From assembly GCA_037833965.1 (NCBI GenBank), contig AP031353.1, positions 16,246,501-16,310,500 of the forward strand: a stretch of DNA of 64,000 bases. Reading direction: 5' to 3'. Each line of letters begins with the position of its first letter. Positions within the stretch are counted from its first letter, which is position 1. Below the pieces are notes generated by a model. That model worked only from the letters and a program-made list of their open reading frames with translations. It was not told where the DNA came from and did not search any database. The position numbers and the translations under genes are program-made. Below, one piece after another: positions 1 through 13,594 of the stretch. This DNA is from Marchantia polymorpha subsp. ruderalis (Eukaryota; Streptophyta; Marchantiopsida; Marchantiales; Marchantiaceae).

Positions 1-480
1 ACATGTGTCTCTTTCCATTGCAAAATCGCGTTTCTCTATGTCACATTTCATACATAACCATCAAACTTCACAATCTAAAAAATATTCAGAGCTTTTTTCC
101 CCAATATCATTATTCTTCTCTCTACGATCACACAAGACTAGAGCGGTACAAATCATAATAATTGAAGTAATGAACACCTAATCCATCGTCTTCAAAGCGA
201 AATTATTAAGATTTTCTTCGAGAGCTATCAACGGTGTTGATTGATATACCAAGGTAGCCTAAACTGGAAATTGATGGATTTTCTATTTTTCTACAAATAG
301 AAAATAACCAGTAATGATACCGAAATTACAGTTTTGCCCTGGATCTCTCCTCATAATGTTCCTAAAAACTATAGAGAACTGTACGTTTGGAAGGACAGGT
401 CCTCGAAGTCTCGGAGTCCCGGGGTCGGGCTGCATCGTGTTAGCCCTAATCGGACGACACGTGCTCAGACACGTGCGCAA
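1..480. other. Upstream flank, no gene seen
   Basis: AT-rich stretch with only short chance reading frames. I see no recognisable coding or RNA signal. It lies upstream of the V-ATPase subunit a leader and may hold distal promoter elements. Confidence 0.4.
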
Positions 481-1129
481 GTCGGGGGTTCCATCCGCCA
501 GGACGGAGAGGAGCGCGCAGAGTTCCGTCCGGTGGGCCCGCTCCGTCGCAGGTGAGCAGGAGGGAGGGCCTTTGGGAAAAGCAGGCGGGCGAGCGGATCA
601 CAGAGGCGAGGGAGTGATCAGTGCACAGAGGGCGCCAGAGAAGAGCAGAGGGGCCAGCCAGCTAGCCCGGCAGAGGAGCGCGCGACCCATAGCGGGGGAG
701 GGAGGCCAGCGAAGGCCCGACTGCCTTTCGTACAAAGATTGTCGCGCAGGCTCTCGATCATAGGATCAAGGAAAGCGTTCGCAGAGGTCTCTTTGATCTC
801 TCTCTCCGATAGACCAAGAGCAAGAAAGAGCTGTCCGGTGTCTCTCGATCTGTTTCTATCTCTCCTCCTCCCTCCCTCTCCCTCTCTCTCGCTCTCTCTC
901 CGGGCCGGAGACCTTCGGATGGATCGGGAAGATGATCAGATGAGGGTCCTCTGTCCGGACGAACATTTCTAAGCGTTGCCGAGTCAGATCTTTGAGTCGG
1001 TGTTTCCCGATCAGGAGCCAGGAGACGCCAATTGAGGGCGCTTTTTAATTTTGTGGAGTTTTTAGTTTTTAGTTTTTTAGATTCTTCGTCTTCTTCTTCC
1101 TTTTGGGCTGATTTGGAACTGGATACAAG
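481..1129 (+). promoter_or_regulatory. GC-rich promoter and 5' leader of the V-ATPase subunit a gene
   Basis: Composition turns GC-rich at about 400-480 and stays so until about 1000. A long pyrimidine tract (CT/CCT repeats, about 838-901) sits roughly 230-290 bases before the start codon, as in many plant core promoters and leaders. A second T-rich tract follows at 1040-1110. Several overlapping frames are open here, but they look like by-products of GC richness and none resembles a protein. The transcription start cannot be placed from sequence alone. Confidence 0.5.
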
Positions 1130-4100
1130 ATGGTGCAAATGGAGCTTTTCCGCTCGCAGGAGATGAACCTGGTTCAACTCATTATTCCGTCGGAGTCTGC
1201 CCACGACACTGTAACATATTTGGCACAGCTTGGGCTTTTGCAATTCAAGGATGTATGTGACTTCTCAATCTCTTTTCGATTCAGTACATCCGTTTACTTC
1301 AAATTTAAGATCTGAGAGCCTTGCTTGTCAGTTGGACCCTGAATCTTCCATCGATCACTTGACCTACTTCCCCGCAGTACGGGATTAGTGAGGAGTTGAA
1401 CGCCGTATTCTGTTCCCCTTAAGTAGCTGCCTTTCTGGATGTGATGATGTTCATGCATTTAATACTCACTTTTAGTTCGAGCATTTTCACCTGTGTTCTT
1501 GGATTGGCAACCATTATGCTGATTGTCACTGGAGTTGTTCTGTCTTCACCTTAATTACAACTAAAACTCATCGGGACTTCACAGTATAGAGATAATTGTT
1601 ACCGTAACGTTTTTTGATAGATGTCGTTGTTGGTTGTTGGTTGCAGCTTAACCCGGATAAGAGTCCGTTTCAGCGGACGTATGCCAATCAGGTGAGCTGT
1701 TACTGGGTCTTTTGTTTCACATTTCAATGTGTGAGATTAGGTTGGAAACTTTTAATTTATGCACGCCTCGCTCAAGTTATCAAAGCTGCGGTTGCAATTA
1801 CTGATTTCGAGGCAAACCTAAAATCTACTTGTCTGCGCAACAGGTTAAGCGATGTGGCGAAATGGCTAGGAAATTGCGTTATTTCAAAGATCAAACAGCC
1901 AAAGCTGGTCTTACGCCAGCTGCCAGACCAGCTATGGACGGTGATGTCGACCTTGATGAACTTGAGGTATCATTTGTGAAAATAATCGTGGGATTTTTCC
2001 GATCTCGAGCATAAATGTTAATCCGTAATTCAATTTTGAATGAGACATTAGATGTTGGACGCCACAGTAATCTTGCTCTTGTGATAATTCAGCTCTGATA
2101 TGTTATCTTGCGTTGTCATGGCAGGTGAAACTTTCTGAGCTAGAAAGCGAGCTCATTGAAATACTTGCCAACACCGAAAAGTTGAAGCGCACGCACAGTG
2201 AACTTACAGAACTTCACCTTGTTCTTAAGAAGGTACCCACTCATGTGATCACGTCAACTGTGAATCAAAGCCGAAACACTTTTTGGAAATATTAGCTCTA
2301 TACATGCCGATCTTGCATCTTGAGACCGAGTTTGCCCGCGATCTTCATTGATTTTCGATCAGGTCCCGATCTCAGAGTCATTCATATTCTTCCTAGGGCT
2401 AGCAGGGACAGAATGTTTTAGTATGGAATGATTTCAACAGACAAGCACTCGTATCACAAGATTGCTGAAAATACTGTTGAGGATAAGTACAAGGATCTTA
2501 TTGTCCCATAATGTCATTTGTTTCCACCTACTAATAGTTTGTTATGAACTTGTTTGACCTTTATCACGTTTCCTGCTCTATTCAGGCTGGCGCGTTTTTC
2601 AGCTCAGCCCGCGATAATGCAACAGAGGCTCAAAGGCGTGAACTGGAAGGTCTTTCAGGCTCAAATGAAGACATTGATAGACCTCTGTTGCTCGAACAGG
2701 TGCAAGAGCAACATTGACCTTAAATTTTAGAGTACATTGATTGATGTCGAAATACACCTCTTGAAGGTGACGGAATATTAATCGATATTCGTAGTCTCCT
2801 TCTAGGTATTGCCTAGCTGAGTGAGGTGTGCTTTGTACTTAGTTGTTCTTTCACAAATTCTTGCAATTCCAGGAGATGCAGACTGAGCCTTCGAAACAAG
2901 TAAGGCTGGGCTATGTGTCAGGAGTCGTCCCCAAGTCAAAGGCTCTGCCATTTGAACGTATCCTGTTTCGTGCTACTCGAGGAAACATGTTCCTTAAGCA
3001 GGCTCCTATTGAGGAGCCTGTCATCGATCCAGCATCTGGCGAGAAGGTTTGTCAATCCTCGTTGATTTGTTCTGTAGACCTTTACCCTTTTGCTTGCGTC
3101 TGTGGATTATGCAAATCTTTCATCGGTCTGAGCATCGTCGTATTTCAGTTTTCCGTGGTAGACAAGTACTGCGATCAGCTGAAATCATACACTTCTTTGT
3201 GGTCTGGTATCGTCAAAAGCCTCATAAGTAGAGTGATATTCCATGTATTTTATCAATAATGAAAGTTGGTAGTCTATGGTGCTGGAAATTATCTCTGACG
3301 ATTTTTTTTCTTCCAAACAGGTCGAGAAGATCGTCTTCGTCGTTTTCTTCGCCGGAGAAAGGGCACGCTTGAAAGTTACCAAAATTTGCGAGGCCTTTGG
3401 AGCGAACCGATATCCTTTCCCAGAAGAAGGGAGCAGACAGAGTGCCCTTCAGCTTCAGGTTAGGTCTTGTCGATATTTTGTTCACGGAGGAGTTTTGTTA
3501 TTCCGTTCTAGTTTAACAGAATAAACTCGCTCCGTTTGCTGGTCTGAACAATTGAGGCCTGTTTTATAAATTAGAAGTCAAGTACTTGGTTTGATGTCAA
3601 CACACAAAGCGCAATCTTATGTTCGTGGGTTTCCGCAAGAAGATTAGAGCAGACTCCACAAATTTCTTCATGATCACATCTGGACAATGAAGAATAAAAC
3701 AGACGACCAGTCGCACGAAGCTCATTTTCGCTGATGTCTTCCTTTCGGTCGCAGGTTGCGTCGAGGTTAGATGAGCTACAACAAACTCTTGATGCGGGAA
3801 CGCACCACCGGGATAATGTGCTGACTACGATCGGATACAACCTGGAACAATGGACCCTGTTGGTAGGTGTTGTGCAGTCTGTTGTGCAGTCTCATGGCGC
3901 ATACCATCTGTTATAATGCTTCATTAATCTTTCCGATCATTTCCAATTGTAGGTGCGCCGAGAAAAGGCAGTGTATCATACTTTGAACATGTTAAGTATC
4001 GACGTGACAAGGAAGTGTCTTGTGGCTGAGGGATGGTGCCCTGTGTCTGCTAAGGATCAGGTTTGTAATTTGTACTTCACCACCTATGAGGGCAACTTGT

Positions 4101-7100
4101 TTATTTACAGTATCAACTAGCAAGCATCCGGGAAAATGTTAACTCTTTTTTAGGTCTACTTGAATACTGTCTGAAGGATATGCATGGGTCTGTAAGTCCT
4201 TGATTTGCAACTCGATTTGTCGCCAACAGTAATCTGTATAAAACGAAAAGTTCTCTCTAACTTAACGTCAATTTGCTTATGTTTGATGTTCAGATTCAAG
4301 ATGCTTTGCAGAGGGCAGCGTTTGACGCTAATTCTCAAGTACCAACAATCTTCCAGTTTCTTCATACCAAGGAAGCACCCCCAACGTACTTCAAGACAAA
4401 CAAGTTCACTGGCGCTTTCCAGGAGATCGTCGATGCCTACGGGTTAGCCTTCTCACCTGTCTCTTTCGTTCAGTTTCCAACCGGATGACAAATTAAGGCT
4501 GTTGTGTCTGTTGAGCTCGTGTTTGTCTTCTTTACGCTCAAAGCTTGCCTTACGTGTCACGAGTAGTCACGTTGTTATAATTTTACGATGGTTTTCGGTT
4601 CCGGAGCATAGATCGTCTCATCTTATTTGAGTTTCTATGCTAACCTACTGTGTTATATTGCTCGATTTGGGCAGGGTGGCACGATACCAGGAGGCCAATC
4701 CTGGTGTCTTCACTATCGTCACTTTTCCCTTTCTGTTTGCCGTCATGTTTGGCGACTGGGGTCATGGTATCATATTGCTGTTGGCTTCTTTCTTCCTCTT
4801 GTGGAACGAAAAGAAATTCATGAGTCAGGTGAGTTCAAAAAAAATCTCGTTAATTCATGAAATGAAGAGATCATTGTTGACTTTTCTGCACCTCTGGGAG
4901 ACACAGATACGAACAAGTATTTCCTGATGATGACTGAGCGACAACCCACTTCAAGTGCACTATACGGAGCAGTAACTGGAAATGTACGAGGGTTTTACTT
5001 ACAGATTTGAAGGAAGAGAATGCTCGCTGTTTAAACTCTGGGACCGAAAGCCCAGATGTGTTTGTCAGTATCAAGTTCTTTACAAAGCTTTCAGACTATT
5101 TTGACTTGTTTTTCCAACATCTGTCGGATGTATATCTGTCGTTTTTCAATTACCCTGATGAAAGGACTTTGTCAATGCAGAAATTAGGGGACATTATGGA
5201 TATGGCTTTCGGAGGAAGATACGTGATTCTGCTGATGTCAATTTTTTCAATCTATACGGGGTTCATCTATAATGAGTTCTTTTCAGTTCCCTTCAGAATC
5301 TTTGGCGAATCAGCTTATACCTGCAGAGATCACCCTGATACGCATTGGGACCAGTGCGAGTAAGTGACCTCGTCATTAGTTTACTATCGCAGCATCTTTG
5401 AATGCTTGTGCCCAGCTTTCGTTCTTGAATCGTGGTGACAAGATTTGTGTATGATTTACGAATCATTTCGTAACGTTTTGCAAATGAATTTAAGCTTGTG
5501 CGCCTTTAAGTCTACATGGAATGGTATACCTCTCAGCTTACAGCCGAAATGTTGTTACAGATCTGCAACCAGTGTTGGCCTGATCAAACTTGGGGATCAG
5601 CCCTATCCTTTTGGACTTGACCCAGCATGGCACGGATCTCGTTCAGAACTTCCATTCACCAACTCACTGAAGATGAAGATGTCCATTCTACTCGGAGTCA
5701 CTCAAATGAACGTCGGTATCATGCTCAGTTATTTCAATGCAAAATTCTACAGCAACTCGCTCAACATCTGGTAAATCTCGCGAGTCAGAAAAGTTCAATA
5801 GTCTTAGTTATTGAAACTGTTTTTCTTAGTTCAATTGCTTGCATATACCCTAGGCTCACCAGTTTCTCGTAAAGAAGTTGATTTGGGATTCTTAGTAGAA
5901 ATGACGGAGCACGGTGAGTTCCTTATAAGTTCAGATGTCACTCTAACTGATGAGCGACTGTCATGCAGGTATGAGTTTGTGCCTCAGATTTTGTTCCTCG
6001 GTTCTTTGTTTGGTTACCTTTCCATTCTCATTATCGTCAAGTGGTGCACCGGGTCCCAGGCAGATTTGTACCATGTAATGATCTACATGTTCCTGAGTCC
6101 CCTCGATGATCTTGGAGACAACCAGCTGTTTTGGGGTCAAGGATATCTTCAGGTTAGATTTAACCACCTTTTTATCTGAGACATACTTCTGTACTATCTT
6201 AGTTAAAGTCGTTATATTGAATAGTTTCGGACCTGGACTGCTTTGTTGCCCCTTTGTCCGGAGTATGTTCTGGTGGACGAAGTTGTTTGGTACCTTCCTT
6301 AGGTGCATTTGGGGAGCACTTTGAGTAGTATCTCCGACATCGTTTTTTTATACTAAATTCTTGGGATTGCGATAACTTTGTGCAGGTGGCTTTGCTGATT
6401 ATCGCATTCGTTGCTGTACCATGGATGCTTTTGCCCAAGCCTCTGATCCTTAAGAAACAACACGAACAGGTGTGTGTTTTGTTCCTCAGAGAGTCTGATT
6501 AGTCCAGGATGGACGTTATCATCCCCTTGTCCTACCTCTCGGTATCTCCGAATAGGTTGGCAAAGTGATATTATTCCCAAAAGTTCGTTCAAAGTTGAAA
6601 AGACTCTGTTTATCTTAAAATTCGTATTCGGTTTGGTGTGCAGAAATTGGCTGGTCGATCTTATGGAGTTTTGGGAGAATCAGACGCTGAGTCTGTGGAT
6701 GGCGATGATGAGCACGAAGAGTTTGAATTTGGCGAGGTGTTTGTTCATCAAATGATCCATACTATAGAGTTTGTGCTTGGAGCAGTCTCTAACACAGCTT
6801 CGTACCTGCGGTTGTGGGCTCTCAGGTAAGAAGTTTCCAAGAAATAGTGTTCTGTCTGCTCAGAAACAAGCTGATCTAGTGATATCGGCTTGCTTGTCAG
6901 ATCTTGAGCTTGTATAGGAAGTTTTGGATGTTTACTGACGATTTTGTTTATTGGTCTGCAGTCTGGCCCACGCAGAGCTTTCAGCTGTCTTCTACGAGAG
7001 AGTGTTAATGCTGTCTTTCGGGTAAGTCTCATTCAATTTTAACATCGATATGCAGCGGTCATTGGTATTTTGATGTCGATGGTAATACTCCTAGAAAGGA

Positions 7101-7377
7101 TGCATCCTCCAGTAGTTTTTTTCGATGAAGGTTTTACATACGTCCATTTTTCTAACGCTGATCATGTATCAGGTATGACAATATCCTCATTCGCTTTATC
7201 GGCATTGTTGTATTTGCTATCGCCACTCTTGGAGTATTGCTGGTTATGGAGACTCTTAGTGCATTTTTGCACGCACTTCGACTTCACTGGGTCGAGTTTC
7301 AGAACAAGTTTTACATGGGGGATGGATACAAGTTTCATCCATTCGCTTTTGCCACCCTCTCGGAAGAAGATGATTAG
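1130..7377 (+). CDS. VHA-a: V-type proton ATPase 100 kDa subunit a (VHA-a), 18 exons
   Basis: Membrane subunit a of the V-ATPase, which forms the proton half-channels against the rotating c-ring on vacuole or trans-Golgi membranes. Exons: 1130-1252, 1647-1691, 1844-1966, 2125-2232, 2586-2699, 2873-3046, 3321-3458, 3755-3862, 3953-4060, 4294-4442, 4675-4828, 5181-5359, 5561-5770, 5969-6152, 6386-6469, 6644-6825, 6962-7021, 7173-7377. All join in phase at GT-AG sites to give 815 residues, close to the usual plant length (about 820). The N-terminal cytosolic half includes the [18 protein letters not shown] segment and coiled coils. The C-terminal half carries the membrane helices, with [17 protein letters not shown] and [16 protein letters not shown]; the last holds the essential arginine of the proton path. 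The start is the first ATG of a typical [13 protein letters not shown] terminus. The protein ends after an acidic SEEDD tail. Isoform (Golgi or vacuolar) cannot be decided. Confidence 0.96.
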
Positions 7378-8035
7378 GTGTTCGTGAGTTGGTTGAACAC
7401 AACTACCGATGGAGTTGTATATTTGATTCAATTGTGTTTATGTTAATCAAATAAATCTTAGATGAATTTGAGGCTAAGATATGGAGCACAACTTGGGCCC
7501 CACCTGCTAAATGGTGAATGTGTAATAAAAAATTATCAGCAGTTGTTTGTCTCCAGTCAATGCTACCTTTCCGGTTGCGTGTGTTCTCCTAATAGTGACC
7601 AGAAACCGAGGCTCTAGTTGTTGAAATCTAGTTTGAGCTGGACCATCTTACTTCCATAACCTATTGCACACCTGACAGTAGACTTTCGGAATTATATTCT
7701 AATTTTTTAATTGAGTCGCTGGTGACAGTACATTGCTGAGGTATCAAAAGTGAGCAAGTTTGTGGGAAGTGGAATGTCAGTTACTTCTGTTGCATGACAC
7801 AACGTCAATGCCTTGGCTAGACGTCTGAACTCAACGCATTCTTCCATTAGACAGCGTTATTTCGTGTGGTTATTCTTCAGTCATCTTCACAAGTGTTTTG
7901 CGGTCGAAGTGTTGGGTAATTCTACTCTTATCTATTATACCCGAAATCAATGGTAAAGAGTAAGTAGGATCAAACACACGAGCGTAACAGAACGCCGTTC
8001 AGTCAGTCTATTCTCTTGAGTTGTGTACAAGGGGG
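7378..8035 (+). other. 3' flank of the V-ATPase gene
   Basis: Contains AATAAA-like signals near 7449 and 7523, plausible for polyadenylation. No coding frame of note is seen in the rest. Confidence 0.4.
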
Positions 8036-8272
8036 ATGGAAGTGTTTGATGGTGAGAAATATGTTGCGAATTTTGTGTGCGAACGATTTCAATTGAAGCC
8101 TAGGTTCCCAAACAGCACATGCTTAGGGAAGTACTCAAGTTTAGTCTTCCGTCGGACGGAGGGTCTAACTGTTCTGAAGCTTGTAGAACGTTATTGGGCC
8201 AACAAAGCATACACGAGAGTTGCGGGCCTTGATCCTAAGCGGATCGGGCCTCCCGCTCCTCCATCTACCTGA
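8036..8272 (+). CDS. Small open frame, 78 aa, doubtful
   Basis: The ATG at 8036 opens a 78-codon frame of mixed, protein-like composition (begins MEVFDGEKYVANF, ends in a Pro-rich tail). I recognise no family. No splice partner or clear promoter is seen, so it may be chance. It lies between the V-ATPase gene and the tRNA gene. Confidence 0.2.
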   Translation: MEVFDGEKYVANFVCERFQLKPRFPNSTCLGKYSSLVFRRTEGLTVLKLVERYWANKAYTRVAGLDPKRIGPPAPPST

Positions 8273-8693
8273 ACATTTTCAAAACATCTGTCAATTCTCA
8301 TACTGACAGCTGTGATAGATTTTCGATAATACAGGAATAGATATTTTTCTGTATGTATAACACTCTGCTTGGAAATATTGGTTGCTATTGGTACAATCTC
8401 CGCCAGGCAAGCAATCTGGTTATTATCCCATAGAAACTATGTGAGGTAAAGTTTCTTTGAATAGGATATTGCAAGTTTTTTTCAGTATGCTTTTTTCTAC
8501 CTTGAATTTCTTTTCTTGTTTCAAGATTTCATCGGCTAGGAATAAAAAAATATTAAAAGGAAGATGCATTCGATGGAAAAATATCACAAATAAATCACTC
8601 CCGCTCTTGGTTACAAGCGTAACTCTAAAAAAAATATCTACGATTTTTATCTGGTTCAATTACTAATTCAGTCTTATCAGAGTTTGTGCATCA

Positions 8694-8767
8694 GTTTCCG
8701 TGGTGTAGTTGGTTATCACATCAGTCTAACACACTGAAGGTCTCCAGTTCGAATCTGGACGGAAACA
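8694..8767 (+). tRNA. tRNA-Val (anticodon AAC)
   Basis: A 74-base cloverleaf. The acceptor stem GTTTCCG pairs with CGGAAAC. The D arm starts GTG and ends CAC. The anticodon stem TCAGT/ACTGA holds loop CTAACAC with AAC at 8728-8730. The T arm is TCCAG-TTCGAAT-CTGGA, and the discriminator base is A. CCA is not encoded and four T residues follow at 8768-8771, as expected for a Pol III gene. No intron. It reads valine codons GUU (and GUC by inosine). Confidence 0.95.
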
Positions 8768-8771
8768 TTTT

Positions 8772-10389
8772 GTCTTGCCTACCACCAAGTTCATTAGCGC
8801 TATCCACACATGTTTTCTCCGTTCGGAGGCAACATGAGGAGGAGTGAAATGTAATCCACTTCATGGCCGCAAAGATATCCGGATTAAAAAGAAAATATTA
8901 ACAGTTTGTTAGGATTGATCTTCCTCCTGACGAAGGAAGACACGCGAATTCGAAAAAATGGTTCTGACTCTATCGTGCAGACCTGCGTATGTTTAAATCT
9001 TAACTCGGCTTACATCTGGTCATTCCGCTACTGGTTTCTTACTTCATATCCATGTGTTGAAGATTTAAAGAACTAATGAGTACACTTAGGAAGTCCTATT
9101 CTTTCTTGAATAGCTCCATTATCCATAGCTCTTTTTTTTGTTAAGAATTGCGACATTGTAGAAGAATGCAAAGAGCAAGCTTGTGGTGGGGATTTTTGAA
9201 TTTCCGTACGTTCAATTTTGTTTCTCAACACAGATTGGACTAAGTTCCGAGTGCAGTGAATATACAAGAACTACTCTTCATCAGTTATTCACGTATGAAC
9301 TTAAAGTTCTCATGCCGGTGAGGTATTTCCATCCTACAATAATCGTTTGACAAACATGTGATAGGTTTCCATCAGTTAGATCATCTTTGCGGATCTCCAA
9401 GTGAAAACATACACTAAAAAGATCTTGTGCTGCATGTAAATTGGACTTGTTGAAATCAACAAAGCAGAAGCGTGCTCACATGATGGAGGAAAGCAGCTGT
9501 CGGGGTTATATAGCTCAGAAGAGCATCAAGACTGATTTCGATACATTCTGAGACTCATCAAAGAAAACTATCAGATTCACAATTCGGCTTTCCATTAGAT
9601 CACATTTAGTCGAGGAAACCAAACTGAAGCCTACAACTTGACCCAGACGAAATAATGCAATCTCACGTACCATTTCCATAGAAGTCACGACAGGGGATAC
9701 TTGAATGCCTCACCACATGGAATATATACATTGAAACATCAGAAGCGTCGTTGCGATACAGCTAGATAGTTACGTAAGACTACAAACTAGCCTTCAACAT
9801 GACTGACGTCCATCTCAACATTCTAGAGAAACCTAGAAATCCTCAGCTTTCCAAAACCTTGGGAAAAATCGGAACTACAATGAGAAGTGTCCACATGTCC
9901 AACATCTGAAACTCAAATAACTGCATCGAAGTCTGAGGTGTCTCCAAGATCAGGAACTTGAGTCACAAAGCACCTTCGTCAAACGTATCACAGATCGTTT
10001 AGACAGGGGATACTGCTTCGAGCTCCTGGGACAAGGCTGAGCCATACCACGTACATTCTGTACAGGTACCAGGTATCGACCATCTAGTGAATGAACAATA
10101 GATATGGAAAATTGGCTGTCTAGCTCCGCTATTCGTCTGGACCGAGGTGAAGGTAATTCCGTCTTTGTAACTAGCGAACGCGTGCAATGAGCGCTGAGAC
10201 GTGTTGATGGAGAGCCAAAGGTCGACAGGGAGCTGCAAAATCGGTGCCAAGCCTTCGGAATGGTGCGTGTTTCCATTTAAATATTGTGACTGACTCGAAT
10301 GTCTTCTGACAGTCGATGTCTTAATCCACTAGCGGCAATTTCTCACACTCGAGAAGCCAAATCACTGAGAACTCTACCGTACATGGACT
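8772..10389. other. Intergenic stretch, nothing recognised
   Basis: Only short unrelated frames on both strands. The frames on the - strand at 9950-10276 lie beyond the stop codon of the Ser/Arg-rich gene and could be its 3' UTR. Confidence 0.35.
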
Positions 10390-13300
10390 TCAACGAGTGG
10401 GTCGATACCTGCCTGAAACCCGCGGTCCAGCTTCACCACCATTGTAACTGCTGTATGAAGAAGGATTTCGAAGAACCCCCCATCGTCCACGGCCTGGATT
10501 TCGAGGTGCTCGAGGTGTTGCACCTTGTCCATCGCTGAAGGCAGTGGGAAGATCCGCTGTAACCGGTCGAAAACTGTGAGAACGTGCATACGTAGCTCTC
10601 GCGGCATCCTGAGCATTGTTATTCGGCACTGACCTCATCAAAGCTCGCCATTCTGCGTGCAATACTTCGTGCATTATCTCGAGAGAGCTAGAAGGCGCAG
10701 TTGGGTTCGCATTTCGTCTCCAACGCGGTTGTGACTGCCCTTCCATCACTGAAGCAGTCGCCGATTCGTGATTTGTCGTCGCCGAATTTGCATACCGCGG
10801 GTTAGTGTTCCTCCTGCTCGGTTCTCCGGAAGAGGACACGGTTCGTCCTGACGATACATGTCTGCTGGTATTTACAAATCCAGTTCTCACTCTTCTGACT
10901 CCACTACTACTGGTGTAAGTAGCGTGAGACGAGGAAGATGAGGAAGATGAGGAAGCAATGACAGAAGCTGATAAGGGAGGACTAGTGATTTCCCGTTGAG
11001 ACAGACCAGGTCCTCGTGGTCGTGCGCAGTAATAGTCTGGTTGAGAACTGCTTCGAGACTGAGAATCAGGGTTGACGCATCGATCAAGCCTTGGAACGTC
11101 CAGATTCCATCGTTGGTGTGTTGATGACGAGGTCTGTTGTGTGGAAGATAGAATCTCGCCATCAGGTATAACGTTCATAGAATGTGATACTATGCGGGAT
11201 GGTGTTTCAGTTCCATGCGAGGTAGCTGGGGGACTAGTATCATCTCCGGATCGCTGCTGGGACCTGCAACCCCACCCCAGTCAAAGGGAGAAAGAAGTTA
11301 GGGAGAAAGAAGTTAGTCAGTAGAGAACAGGTATAAAGTACCTGACCGTGAACGTTGAAGTCAAGATATAATATTTGCATTTTCAGCAGAAAGCTAGGCG
11401 TTCATTTACTACGAAAGCCTGGAAAGAAGAATCTGAGAAGAAACCTCCCACAAAGCAATCGGAGAAGAAACTACAGATCATGGAAGTTATCTATCTAAGA
11501 AGGAAGCCACTAGATTTTACAATGAAAATATGATAAGTATTTTGCAAATAGCACGTTCAGGTCCTTCTGGTTGGGGAGAATGATGGAGGGAGGAAAAGAC
11601 TATAAAAGACCCAAAAAAAATTTTGGGGCACCCCAGAATAGCTAGATTGCTTTAAGCGAGAAGTGAACAGCTAGATTGTTACTGAAAATTAAATGCCAAG
11701 TGAAGCAGAACAGCAGCTCTCTACGATGCATCAAAAGGCACGACCTACAAAACAACAATCAGCAGGCTGTTATTTCATACCTTAGAGCATCAACAATGAA
11801 TTGAGTTGAAAACCACTTACCACGAGCAAGTGATATATTAAGTAATGTAGACGTAGTTGATAAGTATATACTAACCAGTATGTATTTATAGGTTACCGCA
11901 CACGAGACCAAAAGCAAAATCTTTAAGTGGTATATTTTCAACATTTACTTTGTGACTGTCAAATAAAAAGACCAGAAACTATGATGCAAGGATTGCGAGA
12001 AACAGCATTGCAAAGATGCAGGAAAAAACTTGTTAGCGGCAGTAGATACTTTGAGAAAAGCACAAGACACGAGGGCCTTACCCACAGGAACAGTAAGTGC
12101 ATGGTATAAAACCCAAGATAAAGTTTATGAATATGTACGTCTTGCACGACTTCAAATAATTCCACCTCTTTCTATCATAGTGAGGAGTAGAGATGAATAT
12201 ACTCTTTGTTTGTTTAGCACCATTCGAATCTGCGGAAGAGGAATCACTTAATGGAGAGTGATTTGGTAGGAGAAGTCTCTTGAGAGAGATAGAACCTTTC
12301 TCCATGGAGAGAAAAGAGGCCAGACTAAATAAATAGCAATCAGCGATTTAAAAATGAACTCCTTAAGCACTGCTTGGGCAGGCTACATGAAGTCTAGACT
12401 TCAACTTCGGGTTGCACAGGTTAAAGTCCTTTTCCAATCAGAACATAACATGTAGGCCTGACGAGAGTTAGATTGTGACTTCGGACCTCCTAGAAGACCT
12501 GAATTTTAGAAGAAAGAGTCGACTCCTGGGCATTTGTATGCATATGGTATAAAATGTATAGGCAGGTGTGTCAACAAAACAGTTTTCTTTACTGAACCTC
12601 GCATATTGACGATAGCGCAAATATAGAACAGTTACTGAACATGGTGCATGTGCGTCATAGTGTGTAAAAACAGTTTAAATACCTTCATTAAGAAAGCTTT
12701 AAAAAGTTTTATTCTATGTGATATCACAAAGTGTAACTGGAATGAACAAGCAGAGATAGTTGCCTACACAACAGGCGCAGTAGATTATTCCAGGCTAGCA
12801 TGGTTCCCTTCTGACCAATCCCAACCTATAGACTTAGATAGCAGCAACAGATCATCTGATAAAATTCAAAAAAGCAGCATCAGCGTTATAAGGTCGCAAT
12901 ACTTACGGTGAGGCGCGGCCATTCGCGAGATGAGCCATCAGCCATGTGGCGTAGCCGTCAGTACCACTGGAAGAAGCTCTAGTCACGTCTGGATTTCTGC
13001 CCAAACGAAGCCGAAAATTTTCATACGCTTCCCAGAGGTGGTAGGGCATGAAGCCCACTGGTCGTTCATTCAACAAAGACGATAACGCTGCCGCCGACGA
13101 ATGTTGCTGAGGTGGGGCATAGCTTGAAGCATTTCCTCTGCCAGAATGAACATCTCTTTCCGTCATAGTTGTGGCAGGGATAGAATTATGATGCATAACT
13201 CTATACCCAGATAGAGAAGACATTCCACCTTGAACTTGAGACGCGTGACTTCGACGACCCCAGCCATATGAATCTCTTTCACTAGAACTCCATCGTTCTG

Positions 13301-13594
13301 TTACAGTCGCTCTATCCGCCGCTGAAGTTTCACGTGTATTTGGCCCATGACCAGCAGGCCGAGTTGGAAAATCATCGGGAATCTGCCTCGGATTACCCAA
13401 AGCAGTATTGACGGCATTCACAAGGCCATGAGCTGCGGGACGAGTTTCAGAATTCTCCCTTGGATGACGCAGAGCAGCGTTGATAGCGCTCACAAGGTGA
13501 GGGCAGAGTGGTGTCGTGCTAAAGGATGCACTAGAAACTGCACTGGAAACTTCACTCTCCTGACGATACAGTGTGCTCATTACCACTCGGGAAG
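10390..13594 (-). CDS. Ser/Arg-rich protein, two 3' exons; possibly the C-terminal part of the RING gene
   Basis: Two long - strand exons join in phase. The upstream exon is 13594-12907: its acceptor follows TTTCTTCGCAG and its donor is GTAAGT. The last exon is 11263-10390: its acceptor is GGTTGCAG and it ends in TGA at 10390-10392. The intron between them is about 1.64 kb. Together they give about 520 codons. The protein is low-complexity and Ser-, Arg-, Asn- and Pro-rich, with a run of serines encoded near 10935-10960 and an ordered-looking patch (PYHLWEAYENFRLRLGRN). The first exon begins with two bases of a split codon, so at least one exon lies further upstream on the - strand. The nearest recognisable - strand gene upstream is the RING-H2 gene near 23 kb, and plant RING proteins often have such disordered tails, but the link is inferred only. 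Confidence 0.55.
11264..12906 (-). other. Intron of the Ser/Arg-rich gene
   Basis: Bounded by a strong GTAAGT donor and a GGTTGCAG acceptor on the - strand. It is AT-rich and holds a perfect 16-base palindrome (TGAAGTCTAGACTTCA, 12388-12403) and a short tandem duplication of GAGAAAGAAGTTAG near 11289-11316. No other gene is seen. Confidence 0.45.

Noticed and set aside
314-763. 149-codon open frame at the start of the window
   Set aside because: Runs through the GC-rich promoter; Arg/Gly/Ala-rich composition, no known domain, overlapped by several other open frames.
758-1243. 161-codon - strand frame opposite the V-ATPase start
   Set aside because: Antisense to the pyrimidine tract and first exon; its Glu/Arg-rich middle is simply the complement of the CT repeats.
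9500-9575. tRNA-like text (TATAGCTCAGAAGAGC)
   Set aside because: No matching acceptor, anticodon or T-arm stem nearby.
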